64,000 bases of DNA from Bradyrhizobium manausense (GTDB lineage: Bacteria; Pseudomonadota; Alphaproteobacteria; Rhizobiales; Xanthobacteraceae), in assembly GCF_018130615.1 (NCBI RefSeq), contig NZ_JAFCKB010000020.1, forward strand, positions 97,031 to 161,030, read 5' to 3'. The first letter of the stretch is position 1. Each line of letters opens with the position of its first letter. Below the pieces are notes generated by a model. The model had not been told where the DNA came from, ran no database searches, and saw only the letters and a program-made list of their open reading frames with translations. Shown here in pieces: positions 34,351-44,247 of this stretch. The position numbers and the translations under genes were made by a program.

Positions 34351-36114
34351 TCAGCGGGCCGCGCTCGGCTCCGGCTCGGCCGGTGCGTCGTCACTGCCCA
34401 GCACGTGGATCCTGCCGCTCTCCATCATCGCCACCTTCCTCGTGTGGAAGGCATCGAGCGTCGAGCGGTGGCCGATCGAGACGATGGTGGCCTGCGGCAG
34501 CTTGTCCGTCAGCAGCCGGTAGAGCCTGGCCTCGGACGGTTCGTCGAGCGAGGCGGTGGCCTCGTCGAGGAACAGATAGTCCGGCGCATGCAGCAACGCG
34601 CGCGCGAGTCCCAGCCGCTGCTGCTCGCCAAGCGACAGCATCCGGTTCCAATGGCCGTCCTCGCCGAGGCGTTCGGCGAGGTCAGGCAGGCCGACGGCGA
34701 TCACCGCGTCGCGGATTTGGGTTCGCTGGAATCCGCCGGGGGCTGCGGGATAAATCACGGCGTCCCCCAGCGCACCGACCGGGAAATAGGGGCGCTGGGG
34801 CAGCATCATCAGCTTCGCCTGCGCGGGGACGACGATGGTGCCGGTGCCGAACGGCCAGATGCCGGCGATGGCGCGAAACAGTGTCGACTTGCCGGAGCCG
34901 GACGGACCGGTCACGAGCACGCGTTCCGGCGCCTGGATGGCGAAGCCGTCGGCTGCGACCAGCGGCGTGCCGTTGGGGAGATACACGCAGAGCTTCTCGA
35001 GGCCGATATTGCGGCTACCGCCCGACGCCTTGAGCTCGATCGTCGCCTCATGCGCCGGCAGGTTTGCCGCCGTCGCGACCGACATCTCGAAGCCGTCGAG
35101 ACGGGCGACGATGGCACGCCATTCCGCGATTGATCGATAGGCCGTGACGAAAAAGGACAGCGCATCCTGCACCTGGCCAAAGGCCGAACCGGTCTGCATC
35201 ATGTCGCCGAGCTGGATGCTTTTGGCAAAATAGGCGGGCGCGACCACGACATAGGGAAAGATCGTTGCAGCCTGACCGTAACTCGCGGTGAAGGCGGTGA
35301 GCCGCTTGGTCCGGCTCATGATCGCATACCAGTTGCCGATGACGAAGCCGAAGCGCTGCAGGAGATGACCTCGCTCCGCGCTCTCCCCTCTCAACAGAGC
35401 AATTTGCTCGGAATTTTCGCGGACTCGGATCAGGTTGAAGCGGAAGTCGGCCTCGTAGCGCTGCTTCTCGAAATAGAGATTGATGAGCGGCGCGCCGATC
35501 CAGTGCGTCAGGGCTGTGCCCAGCAGCGCGTAGGCCAGCGCACACCAGACCAGAAAACCGGGAACGACGATGTCAGTGCCGTAAATGTGCAGGGGCGCCT
35601 TGTTCGATAGACCCCAGAGGATGACGATGAACGACGCCAGCGTCACGATCGACGACAGCAGACCGAGGCCGAGCACAAGGGTCTGCTCGACGAAATTCGT
35701 GACGTCCTCGGTCAGACGCTGGTCCGGGTTATCGGCGGCGTCGCCCTTCAGCTGCATGCGGTAATGCGTGGGGCCGTCGAGCCATTCGCCGAGATAGTGT
35801 TGCGTCAACCATCGCCGCCAGCGGATCTGCAGCCATTGGTTCAGGTAAAGCTTGTAGACGGCCACCGCCACGTAGGTGAAAGCAAGGCCGAGGAAGATCC
35901 AAACCTGCATGACGAACTCATTCAGATCGTAGGCCTGGAGCGCACTGTAGAACCGGTTCTGCCACTGATTGAGCAGCACATTGATTGCGACGAGCGCCAG
36001 CTCCAGTGCAACGACGATGCCGAGCAGGCCGCGGCCGGCCCATTTGTCCTCCGATCGGAAATAGGGGGCGGCGATTCGCCAGACGGTCGCGAGCGTGGCG
36101 CGGATGTTCTTCAC
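34351..36114 (-). CDS. ABC transporter, fused permease and ATPase (SbmA/BacA- or BclA-like; ABC_membrane_2)
   Basis: A 587-residue half-transporter. The N-terminal ~340 residues carry about six membrane helices of the ABC_membrane_2/SbmA_BacA type (LNQWQNRFYSALQAYD and LNQWLQIRWRRWLTQHYL are hallmark stretches). The C-terminal ATPase has Walker A GPSGSGKST, signature LSLGEQQRLG, and Walker B YLFLDEATASLD with the H-loop in SIGHRS. It starts with GTG 36114 behind CAGGAGATC. Members include BclA/BacA-like importers of peptides such as plant NCRs, and very-long-chain fatty acid transporters; which role applies here is not shown. The gene is divergent from the permease gene. Confidence 0.85.
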   Translation of the reverse strand: MKNIRATLATVWRIAAPYFRSEDKWAGRGLLGIVVALELALVAINVLLNQWQNRFYSALQAYDLNEFVMQVWIFLGLAFTYVAVAVYKLYLNQWLQIRWRRWLTQHYLGEWLDGPTHYRMQLKGDAADNPDQRLTEDVTNFVEQTLVLGLGLLSSIVTLASFIVILWGLSNKAPLHIYGTDIVVPGFLVWCALAYALLGTALTHWIGAPLINLYFEKQRYEADFRFNLIRVRENSEQIALLRGESAERGHLLQRFGFVIGNWYAIMSRTKRLTAFTASYGQAATIFPYVVVAPAYFAKSIQLGDMMQTGSAFGQVQDALSFFVTAYRSIAEWRAIVARLDGFEMSVATAANLPAHEATIELKASGGSRNIGLEKLCVYLPNGTPLVAADGFAIQAPERVLVTGPSGSGKSTLFRAIAGIWPFGTGTIVVPAQAKLMMLPQRPYFPVGALGDAVIYPAAPGGFQRTQIRDAVIAVGLPDLAERLGEDGHWNRMLSLGEQQRLGLARALLHAPDYLFLDEATASLDEPSEARLYRLLTDKLPQATIVSIGHRSTLDAFHTRKVAMMESGRIHVLGSDDAPAEPEPSAAR

Positions 36115-36426
36115 AGAGCGGGATCTCCTGCAGGGGCTGTGCGCAAATGCCTCGAGCCAAACCGTTGAGGCAAGGACGGAAATGAGCGCGCTTAGACTAA
36201 AGTCGCAAGGGGTGCAATTTGCGTTGGCTTGTCGCAGCTTGCAACCCTAGCATGGCCTCAGCGGCGCGGGGTGGGGGCCCTCGGGATTTCGCGAGCTTGT
36301 GAGCGGACGGGAACCGCTGCATTCGCGAGGAATTCGCGTCCAGCTCGGGGGTTATGCTTCAGCGTCAAGCAGGATCGGCTGTCCACGCGGGCCGCCTGCC
36401 ACACACATGCGTGGGGGAGGAAGACC
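36115..36426. other. Divergent non-coding region between the ABC transporter and permease genes
   Basis: 312 bases with no supported gene. The minus-strand CAGGAGATC ribosome site of the ABC gene lies at its left end and GGAGGAAG of the permease gene at its right end. I see no clear operator palindrome. Both promoters presumably lie here. Confidence 0.4.
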
Positions 36427-38091
36427 ATGTGGAATCAAATCTACGATCCGCTGCACAGCCCTGTGCTGTCGACGATTGCGGCGGCGGTACCCGTCGTCAC
36501 GCTGCTCGTGCTGATCGCGAGCGGCCGCGTGAAGGCGCACATCGCAGCGATCATCGCGGTGATCCTGACCAACCTGATCGCGATCTTCATCTTCACCATG
36601 CCGGCAAACATGTCGATTCGCGCCTCTGCGCTCGGTGTCGTCGCCGGCTTCTTCCCGATCGGCTGGATCGTGTTGAACGTTATCTTCCTTTATCAGATCA
36701 CGGTCGCAACCGGTCAATTCGAGTTATTGAAGCGTGCGGTCGGGGGCGTGACGGAGGATCGGCGCTTGCAGCTGTTGCTGATCGCGTTCTCCTTTGGTGC
36801 GTTCTTTGAAGGCGCCTCCGGCTTCGGCACGCCGGTTGCCATCACGGGCTCCGTCCTGATCGGGCTTGGCTTCTCGCCGCTCGCGGCTTCCGGTCTGTCG
36901 CTGATCGCCAACACGGCGCCGGTTGCTTATGGTGCGCTCGGCACGCCAATCCAGGGCCTTGCTTCCGTCACCGGGCTCGATCCCTACATCCTCGGCGCGA
37001 TGGTCGGACGGCAATTGCCGTTCTTCTCGCTGATTGTGCCGTTCTGGGTTGTGTGGGCATTCGCGGGCTGGAAGGGCATGAAGGACGTCTGGCCGGCGAT
37101 CCTCGTCACCGGCGTGTCGTTCGCGGTCCCGCAATACGTGATCTCGAACCACATCAACCCCTGGATCGTCGATATCGGCGCATCGCTGATCTCGATGGGG
37201 GCGCTGATCCTGTTCCTGAAGGTGTGGCAACCGAAGCAGCTCTGGCTGTCGCCGGCGCTGCGAGGCAGGGACGAATCGGCCGCGACCATGGCCAAGCCGG
37301 CGTCGATGGACAGAACCCCGCTCACGCAACGCGAGCTCTGGACCGCCTTGCTGCCGTGGATCATCGTCTGCGTCGTCATGTTGATCTGGGGCAACGGTGC
37401 GTTCAAGACCTGGGCGAACTCGATCTTCACCGTGAACTATCCGGTTCCGGAGCTGCACAACATGATCAACAAGGTCCCGCCGGTGGCGGCGAAGCCGACG
37501 CCCGAGGGCGCCGTGTTCGCATTCACCTATCTGTCGTTCACCGGCACGGGCATGCTGATCGCGGCAATCATTTCCGCGGCTTTGGCCGGTTTTTCGCCGG
37601 CGAGGATGCTTGTGGAATATGGCCGCACCATCCGGCTGTGCGCGATCTCGCTGATCACGATCTCGGCGATGCTCGCAATCGGCACGTTGACGCGGCTCTC
37701 CGGCGTCGACGCGACGCTCGGTCTCGCGTTCGCTGCAACCGGCGTGCTCTATCCCTTCTTCGGCACGCTGCTCGGCTGGTTGGGGGTGGCGTTGACGGGG
37801 TCGGATACCGCCTCGAACATTCTGTTCGGCAATCTCCAGAAGATCACCTCCGAGCAGATCGGCCTGTCGCCGGTCCTGATGGCGGCGGCGAACTCCTCGG
37901 GCGGCGTGATGGGCAAGATGATCGATGCGCAATCGATCGTGGTCGCCTCCACGGCCACCAATTGGTACGGCCACGAAGGCACGATCCTGCGCTTCGTGTT
38001 CTGGCATTCGATCGTGCTGGCCTGCCTCGTCGGTGTGCTAGTGACGTTGCAAGCCTATGTCTATCCGTTCACGGCCCTCGTGCTGAAGTAG
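36427..38091 (+). CDS. L-lactate/glycolate permease (LldP/GlcA family)
   Basis: A 554-residue inner-membrane protein with about 12-14 hydrophobic segments. FGAFFEGASGFGTPVAITGSV holds the family's conserved loop, and GSDTASNILFGNLQK with AANSSGGVMGKMIDAQSIVVA is the other LctP signature. It imports L-lactate, D-lactate or glycolate with protons. GGGAGGAAG precedes the ATG. The GlcDEF genes about 4-9 kb upstream make glycolate a plausible substrate. A strong terminator follows at 38115, so it is a single-gene unit. Confidence 0.9.
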   Translation: MWNQIYDPLHSPVLSTIAAAVPVVTLLVLIASGRVKAHIAAIIAVILTNLIAIFIFTMPANMSIRASALGVVAGFFPIGWIVLNVIFLYQITVATGQFELLKRAVGGVTEDRRLQLLLIAFSFGAFFEGASGFGTPVAITGSVLIGLGFSPLAASGLSLIANTAPVAYGALGTPIQGLASVTGLDPYILGAMVGRQLPFFSLIVPFWVVWAFAGWKGMKDVWPAILVTGVSFAVPQYVISNHINPWIVDIGASLISMGALILFLKVWQPKQLWLSPALRGRDESAATMAKPASMDRTPLTQRELWTALLPWIIVCVVMLIWGNGAFKTWANSIFTVNYPVPELHNMINKVPPVAAKPTPEGAVFAFTYLSFTGTGMLIAAIISAALAGFSPARMLVEYGRTIRLCAISLITISAMLAIGTLTRLSGVDATLGLAFAATGVLYPFFGTLLGWLGVALTGSDTASNILFGNLQKITSEQIGLSPVLMAAANSSGGVMGKMIDAQSIVVASTATNWYGHEGTILRFVFWHSIVLACLVGVLVTLQAYVYPFTALVLK

Positions 38092-38114
38092 CAGGCGCCG
38101 CCCGGCCTCGACGC

Positions 38115-38147
38115 AAATCCCCGCGGGATCGTCCCGCGGGGATTTTT
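38115..38147 (+). terminator. Rho-independent terminator after the permease gene
   Basis: A perfect 14-bp stem, AAATCCCCGCGGGA (38115-38128) with TCCCGCGGGGATT (from 38132), closes a TCG loop and is followed by TTTTT. Confidence 0.92.
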
Positions 38148-38227
38148 GTGTCTTGAACCGACGAACCTTCTCAAAGGCCTCGTCGTCTTATAGAAGACCC
38201 GGCAAATCGGGTCGGTCGAGAGGTCTC

Positions 38228-38626
38228 ATGGTGTCGTTGAAGCAGATGGTGTGTGCCGCGGCCGCGTTGCTTGTGATGTCCGCCGTCGCGCGTGCGGAAG
38301 AGGGCTTTCCCTTCGGCGCCGAGATGACGCTGGAGGCAGTGCCGCAGCCGGGCTCGAAGCGCATCCCGAACCTCGAGATCGGTGGCAATGGCGAGGTCGT
38401 GCTCGAGCTCTGGTGCAAGGGCGGCAAGGGCCAGTTCTCGGTCGCCGGCAACACCGTGATCTTCGTCCCGGGCCAGATTCAGGATCGTTCCTGTCCGCCG
38501 GCAAAGGCCCAGGCTGATGATGATCTCGTCGCAGCGCTTGCCGCCGTCGAGACCTGGAAGCGGCAGGGCGATGTGCTCACGCTGGTCGGCCCGAAGACGC
38601 TGCGCTTCCGCGAGAATGGGAATTGA
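38228..38626 (+). CDS. Exported protein, 132 aa, possibly META/HslJ-like
   Basis: Signal peptide VCAAAALLVMSAVARAEE, then a beta-rich domain with LEAVPQPGSKRIPNLEIG, VLELWCKGGKGQFSV and KRQGDVLTLVGPKTLRFR. The final L-x-L-V-G-x-x-x-L-R-F pattern is the ending of META/HslJ-fold proteins, but the similarity is faint. Two cysteines. GAGAGG precedes ATG 38228. It has its own upstream terminator and a repeat downstream, so it is monocistronic. Confidence 0.65.
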   Translation: MVSLKQMVCAAAALLVMSAVARAEEGFPFGAEMTLEAVPQPGSKRIPNLEIGGNGEVVLELWCKGGKGQFSVAGNTVIFVPGQIQDRSCPPAKAQADDDLVAALAAVETWKRQGDVLTLVGPKTLRFRENGN

Positions 38627-38634
38627 CGCGTCAG

Positions 38635-38748
38635 CGTCATTCCGGGGCGCGCGAAGCGCGAACCCGGAATTTGGGGATTGCTGCGCGAAATTCTCTGGTG
38701 CGCGATTGCGCACCAGAGTTCGACGCTGGCGCGTCGTCCCGGAATGAC
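38635..38748. repeat. Intergenic palindromic repeat, family A (copy 2)
   Basis: It begins CGTCATTCCGGGGCGCGCGA and ends GTCGTCCCGGAATGAC, with the internal palindrome CTCTGGTGCGCG / CGCACCAGAG matching the position of the one in copy 1. It sits between convergent genes. Confidence 0.75.
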
Positions 38749-38752
38749 CTCG

Positions 38753-39964
38753 TCACTTCCAAATCGACTTGTCGGCGTCCCAGCGCTGGCCCTTCAGCTC
38801 CTTGGCGAGCGCCTCGATCGAGCCATTGTCGTCGGGCTGGTCGCCTTCCTCGTCGGCAGTCGCCTCATCCGACACGTTGAGCTTTGCACCGCTGCTCTCG
38901 TCGGCCGTTGAGGTCGAGGGGCTGCCGATCCAGACCATCAATTTGTCTGATGTCCCCGGCTTGTCGGCGGAGACGAGGCCCGAAACCTCGATCGTATCGG
39001 TGAGCTCGAGCGCCGGGAAATCCTGGTTCGGCCGCTTGAACACGAGCTTGAGCTTGCCGGTGGCGGGGTTGAAGCTCTGCGAGACCGGCTTCGCCGCAAG
39101 CGTCTTGCTCAGCACGCCGGCGATTGCGCTGGCGAGCTTGTCGCGGTTGATCTTGTCGCCGTCGCGCCAATCGGCGGCGGGGAGGCGGATGGTGCGGTCC
39201 ATCTCGGCGAGCCCCGCGGTCCAGCCTGCGGCCGTGACGCCCGGCATCGCCTTGAATTTCGCCAGCAACGCGGCCGCGCGCTCCGGATCGACCGACATGT
39301 TGATGGTCTGCTCGCCGGCGCGCAGCGCATCGCAGCCCACGGAGAGACTTGCCAGCGTCACCTCGACATCCTGGCCCTTGAGGCTCTTCAGGAAGTCGGT
39401 CGCGGCATCGAGCTTGACCTTGACCGCGATTGCCTCCGGCGAGACTTCGGTGAAATCCTTCGGTTGCGGCGTGATGCCGTCGTCGGTGGTCTGGTTGTCC
39501 AGGAATTCCTTCTCGCTGAGATCGGCATTGTCAGGCGAGGTCACTTCGGTCACGGCCTGGCCGATGCCGATCTGGCCGCGGAACTCGAAGGTGTCGCCGG
39601 TGGGCTTGCGCGTGAGCTTGACGGTGACAGGCGCCTTTGCGCCGAGGCTCGAGGTCGTGCCGGTCAGCGTCTGACCGGAGACCTGGAGATTGACCACGAA
39701 GCGGTCCTTGCGGTCGGAGTTCTTGGCGACGGGGTAGCAGACGTCGAGCACGGCCGTGGTGACCGTCTTGCCCTGCCGCGTCTCCTTGAGGATCACGTCG
39801 GCATTGCCGTCCATCAGCCCGTCGATCGAGGTGAAATAGCGCGTCTCGGTGCCGCCGGGCGCCGTGGCCTTCGGCGACAGCTTCATTTGGGCTGAGGCGA
39901 CCTCGGGCGAAGCTGCAAGCAGAGCGGCCAAAAGAGCTGTCGAGCAAACCAGAAGCGGGCGCAT
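38753..39964 (-). CDS. Exported protein of about 403 aa, unrecognised
   Basis: A signal peptide (MRPLLVCSTALLAALLAASPEVASAQ) begins at ATG 39964, which has GAGGAT upstream; a longer frame to 40054 is rejected. The mature part is mostly beta-strand and loop, with CYPVAKNSDRKDRFVVNLQ, VEVTLASLSVGCDAL and KLVFKRPNQDFPALEL, and an acidic C-terminal tail (EEGDQPDDNGS). No catalytic motif is visible. It is convergent with the exported 132-residue protein and lies downstream of the groEL terminator on the same strand. The function is unknown. Confidence 0.75.
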   Translation of the reverse strand: MRPLLVCSTALLAALLAASPEVASAQMKLSPKATAPGGTETRYFTSIDGLMDGNADVILKETRQGKTVTTAVLDVCYPVAKNSDRKDRFVVNLQVSGQTLTGTTSSLGAKAPVTVKLTRKPTGDTFEFRGQIGIGQAVTEVTSPDNADLSEKEFLDNQTTDDGITPQPKDFTEVSPEAIAVKVKLDAATDFLKSLKGQDVEVTLASLSVGCDALRAGEQTINMSVDPERAAALLAKFKAMPGVTAAGWTAGLAEMDRTIRLPAADWRDGDKINRDKLASAIAGVLSKTLAAKPVSQSFNPATGKLKLVFKRPNQDFPALELTDTIEVSGLVSADKPGTSDKLMVWIGSPSTSTADESSGAKLNVSDEATADEEGDQPDDNGSIEALAKELKGQRWDADKSIWK

Positions 39965-40052
39965 TGACGAAATCCTCGAACGAATGGAATCGGGCGCCAC
40001 CGTAGTGGGTTTTGGCCGCCGGTTGAATCGGAAAGCGCCAGCCATGATCGGC

Positions 40053-40082
40053 AAAAAAGAAGGCCGCCCGGAGGCGGCCTTC
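40053..40082 (-). terminator. Rho-independent terminator of groEL
   Basis: Reading the minus strand, GAAGGCCGCC pairs with GGCGGCCTTC (10-bp stem, 4-base loop) and is followed by TTTTTT (A-run 40053-40058 on the plus strand). It lies 26 bases after the groEL stop. Confidence 0.9.
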
Positions 40083-40107
40083 GCAACACTGTCAGGTGAG
40101 GACGGGC

Positions 40108-41811
<1,704 letters not shown>

Positions 41812-41856
41812 TCATGATCCGGGCATGGCATTCAGCGGCCGTTCAGGCGTCCGGCC

Positions 41857-42153
41857 TTAGGCCATCACGCCCATGATGTCCGACTCCTTCATGATCAGGA
41901 GCTCTTCGTTGTCGATCTTGACCTCGGTGCCCGACCACTTGCCGAACAGCACGCGGTCGCCGACCTTGAGGTCGATCGGGATCAGCTTGCCAGCCTCGTC
42001 GCGGCCGCCCGGGCCGACGGCGACGACTTCGCCCTGGGACGGCTTTTCCTTGGCGGTGTCGGGGATGATGATGCCGCCCTTGGTCTTTTCCTCGGCGTCG
42101 ATACGTTTGACCACGACACGGTCATGCAGCGGACGAAATTTGGACTTAGCCAT
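41857..42153 (-). CDS. groES: Co-chaperonin GroES (10 kDa)
   Basis: A 98-residue Gro[22 protein letters not shown] begins the beta-barrel, [20 protein letters not shown] is the mobile loop that binds GroEL, and [14 protein letters not shown] closes the barrel. ATG 42153 gives the family length; the upstream frame runs into the promoter. It is the first gene of groES-groEL, behind a CIRCE operator at 42250-42276. Confidence 0.97.
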   Translation of the reverse strand: MAKSKFRPLHDRVVVKRIDAEEKTKGGIIIPDTAKEKPSQGEVVAVGPGGRDEAGKLIPIDLKVGDRVLFGKWSGTEVKIDNEELLIMKESDIMGVMA

Positions 42154-42249
42154 GACGTTTCCCTTTGGAAGCTCGCTTTTCCGAAAGCAGCGGAAGTGGG
42201 TGAGGGCAGCGCTGCCGTCCACCCTCTTTCCGAGGATCGAACGGCGCAC

Positions 42250-42276
42250 TTAGCAATCGGTCTTTCCGAGTGCTAA
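42250..42276. promoter_or_regulatory. CIRCE operator (HrcA binding site) of groESL
   Basis: TTAGCAATC, nine bases, GAGTGCTAA: eight of nine arm pairs match the CIRCE consensus TTAGCACTC-N9-GAGTGCTAA, with one C-to-A change in the left arm. It lies just downstream of the promoter at the expected start of transcription, so HrcA would repress groESL until heat shock. Confidence 0.95.
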
Positions 42277-42286
42277 TAGTGCGCAG

Positions 42287-42315
42287 GGGATATGGCTTGG
42301 CTGCGATCCTGTCAA
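42287..42315 (-). promoter_or_regulatory. Promoter of groESL
   Basis: On the minus strand TTGACA (42310-42315) is followed after 17 bases by TATCCC (42287-42292); CATATC with a 15-base spacer is an alternative -10. The CIRCE element begins 10 bases further on. TTGACA matches a housekeeping sigma factor promoter. Confidence 0.65.
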
Positions 42316-42471
42316 GCAAAGGTGGTTAAGCGATTGGTGAGGCGGATATAGGATGGTGGCACTGGAAACTCGTTCGGGGCGAAGGCGTATATCAAGACGT
42401 CATTGCTCTGGCTGCGGTTTTGCGCTTGGCTGCGGGAGGGATGCGGCCATGGTCTTGTTCGGGGGAATGCC

Positions 42472-42993
42472 ATGATCAGTTCAGCTCACGCACGCACGCT
42501 TGCCAATCTGGCGGCGGCCTCTTGCCTTGCGCTGCTGCTCGGCGCTTGCGGCGGCGGCATGAGCCTGCCGTCCTTCTCCTCGTCCCAGCCGGCGCCCGAG
42601 GCCGAGCCCGGCGTCGCGCCGGAAATGCCGGCCTCGATCCGCGCCGACGAGATCGTCGGCCGCTGGGGCCTCGCCTCGTTCCAGAACCCGGCCGACCGCG
42701 CTCGCACCGAGGCGGCTGCACGGGCCCAGTGCAAGAACCCCTACGTGATCGGCGCCGGTTCCTCCGGCGGTGTGATCATGCATCTCGCCGACCAGGCCAC
42801 GCCGCAGGAACTGCGGCTGAAGGGCTCGCCAGGCGGCAAGAACTATATCGGCCCCTCCGGCCCGACGCCGGGCGAGCAGGACCGCGAGATCGTCTCCTTC
42901 GACGGCCGCGTCATGATCACCCGCTTCGTCGACAAGGACGCCGCCACCCGCTACGGCAACATGGTCTACGTCCGCTGCGCACCGAGGGCGTGA
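42472..42993 (+). CDS. Lipoprotein, 173 aa, unrecognised domain
   Basis: A signal peptide ends in the lipobox LLLGAC (Cys at about residue 26), followed by a Gly/Ser/Pro linker typical of outer-membrane lipoproteins. The mature domain includes RADEIVGRWGLASFQNPADR and KGSPGGKNYIGPSGPTPGEQ, with two cysteines (QCKNPY and VRCAPRA) that could pair. The IVGRWGLA opening is similar to lipocalin- or META-like start strands, but that is tentative. GGGGGAA precedes ATG 42472. It stands alone, convergent with cheZ over a bidirectional hairpin. Confidence 0.75.
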   Translation: MISSAHARTLANLAAASCLALLLGACGGGMSLPSFSSSQPAPEAEPGVAPEMPASIRADEIVGRWGLASFQNPADRARTEAAARAQCKNPYVIGAGSSGGVIMHLADQATPQELRLKGSPGGKNYIGPSGPTPGEQDREIVSFDGRVMITRFVDKDAATRYGNMVYVRCAPRA

Positions 42994-43004
42994 TGCCTCA
43001 CTCC

Positions 43005-43085
43005 CGTCGTTCCGGGGCGATGCGAAGCATCGGCCCCGGAATCTCGAGATTCCGGGTTCGGTCCTGCGGACCGCCTTGGAATGAC
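43005..43085. repeat. Intergenic palindromic repeat, family A (copy 3)
   Basis: It begins CGTCGTTCCGGGGCGATGCG and ends CCTTGGAATGAC, with GATGCGAAGCATC and GGTCCTGCGGACC palindromes. It lacks the central CTCxGGTGCGC palindrome of the longer copies. Confidence 0.7.
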
Positions 43086-43104
43086 AAATAGGCGAAAAAA
43101 ACGA

Positions 43105-43130
43105 AAAACGCCGGCTTGCGCCGGCGTTTT
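43105..43130. terminator. Bidirectional terminator between the lipoprotein and cheZ genes
   Basis: AAAACGCCGGC (43105-43115) pairs with GCCGGCGTTTT (43120-43130) in an 11-bp stem with a TTGC loop. There is a T-run on the plus strand and an A-run (43095-43108) giving one on the minus strand. Confidence 0.9.
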
Positions 43131-43153
43131 GCTTGTCTCTCTGCCGCGTCCGC

Positions 43154-43933
43154 TCAGTCGAACAGCGCGTCGATGTCGTCCTGCGAGGCATGGCCGACGT
43201 CGCCAGCGAGCTTCGGTCCGTTCAAAAGCTTGTCGTCCTCGCTGCGGGTGTCGACCTGCGCCGGTGCGTGGGACTTGATCGCGTCGACGCCGCCCCAAAT
43301 CTCCATCATCGAATTGATGTGCTGCTCGATGAACTTCATCGTGGTCATGACCTTGCTGATGCGCTGGCCGGTCAGGTCCTGGAAGTTGCAGGCTTCGAAG
43401 ATCGAGATGACGCGTTCCTGGATGTCGTCGGCGAGCCGCTTCTGCTGGTCTGCCGATTGCACCTTGGACATCGCGCTGGCCGCTTGGTCGATCGATTCGG
43501 CCGCTTCGAGAATTTGCTGGGTCGCCTGCTCGGTGCCGCCGACCACCGCGCCGAGCTCGCCATTGACCTTGGCCATCTCGCCGCCGTCGAAGCTCTTGCC
43601 GTGCAGGGTCGCGATCTCGCGCTTGGTGCGGTCGATGGCATCGTGGATGAGGTCGAGCTCGACCTTCAGCTTCTCGCACTGCTCGATCTGGGCCCGATAG
43701 GTATCGAGCATCGTGCGCGCTTCGGAAAGCTCGTGGGCTGTGGAGGCGTCGATCGCGGCCATGGCTGCGCTGCCGGACAAGGGCACGCTGCCTTTCGCCA
43801 TCTGCGCGCGGATCGCACGCAGCTCTGCCATGATCTCGCTGTGCATCGGGCCTGCCTCTTCAGTTACGTCAAGAATTGGCATCTCGCCGCCGGCGATATC
43901 CTCGACACGAAAACGTTTGCGGTGAACAGCCAT
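43154..43933 (-). CDS. cheZ: Protein phosphatase CheZ
   Basis: A 259-residue, mostly helical protein. CNFQDLTGQRISKV near residues 182-195 is the CheZ active-site helix; its Gln corresponds to the catalytic residue that activates water on phospho-CheY. The ending ASQDDIDALFD matches the C-terminal CheY-binding peptide (QDDIDALL-like). It dephosphorylates CheY-P in chemotaxis signalling. GGGAG precedes the ATG. No other che or fla genes are adjacent, so it is a lone chemotaxis gene in this window. The N-terminal ~100 residues are longer than the E. coli helical hairpin. Confidence 0.9.
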   Translation of the reverse strand: MAVHRKRFRVEDIAGGEMPILDVTEEAGPMHSEIMAELRAIRAQMAKGSVPLSGSAAMAAIDASTAHELSEARTMLDTYRAQIEQCEKLKVELDLIHDAIDRTKREIATLHGKSFDGGEMAKVNGELGAVVGGTEQATQQILEAAESIDQAASAMSKVQSADQQKRLADDIQERVISIFEACNFQDLTGQRISKVMTTMKFIEQHINSMMEIWGGVDAIKSHAPAQVDTRSEDDKLLNGPKLAGDVGHASQDDIDALFD

Positions 43934-44247
43934 CAGGATACTCCCCCCACCTCATTCACGCGTCTTTGTAGGCAGAAGCAATTTAACACGAGGTTCACAG
44001 CCGGAACTGAGAAACGGCCGCGCGCGACGGCATGCAAACGGGCGATTAACCATGAGGCTCGCGCCTTCACCGAAAATAAACGCTGATCGCCGAATTGGCC
44101 CGCTGCTCGCGACGTGGTGAATCGAAACGCCCGATCCGTTTACCAAACGAAACGGAGTTTGCTCTTTATTGACCACGTCGAGGACGCGGGATTCCCCAGC
44201 GCGTTCGGCGGCGAATGCAACTAGACGAAACAGTACAGAGTACGTCG
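43934..44247. other. Divergent non-coding region between cheZ and the L,D-transpeptidase gene
   Basis: 314 bases without a supported gene. It contains TTAACCAT at 44045-44052, the half-site of CtrA-type cell-cycle regulators. An inverted repeat TCCGTTT (44135-44141), eight bases, AAACGGA (44150-44156) also lies here. Either could control one of the flanking genes; neither is strong on its own. Confidence 0.35.
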
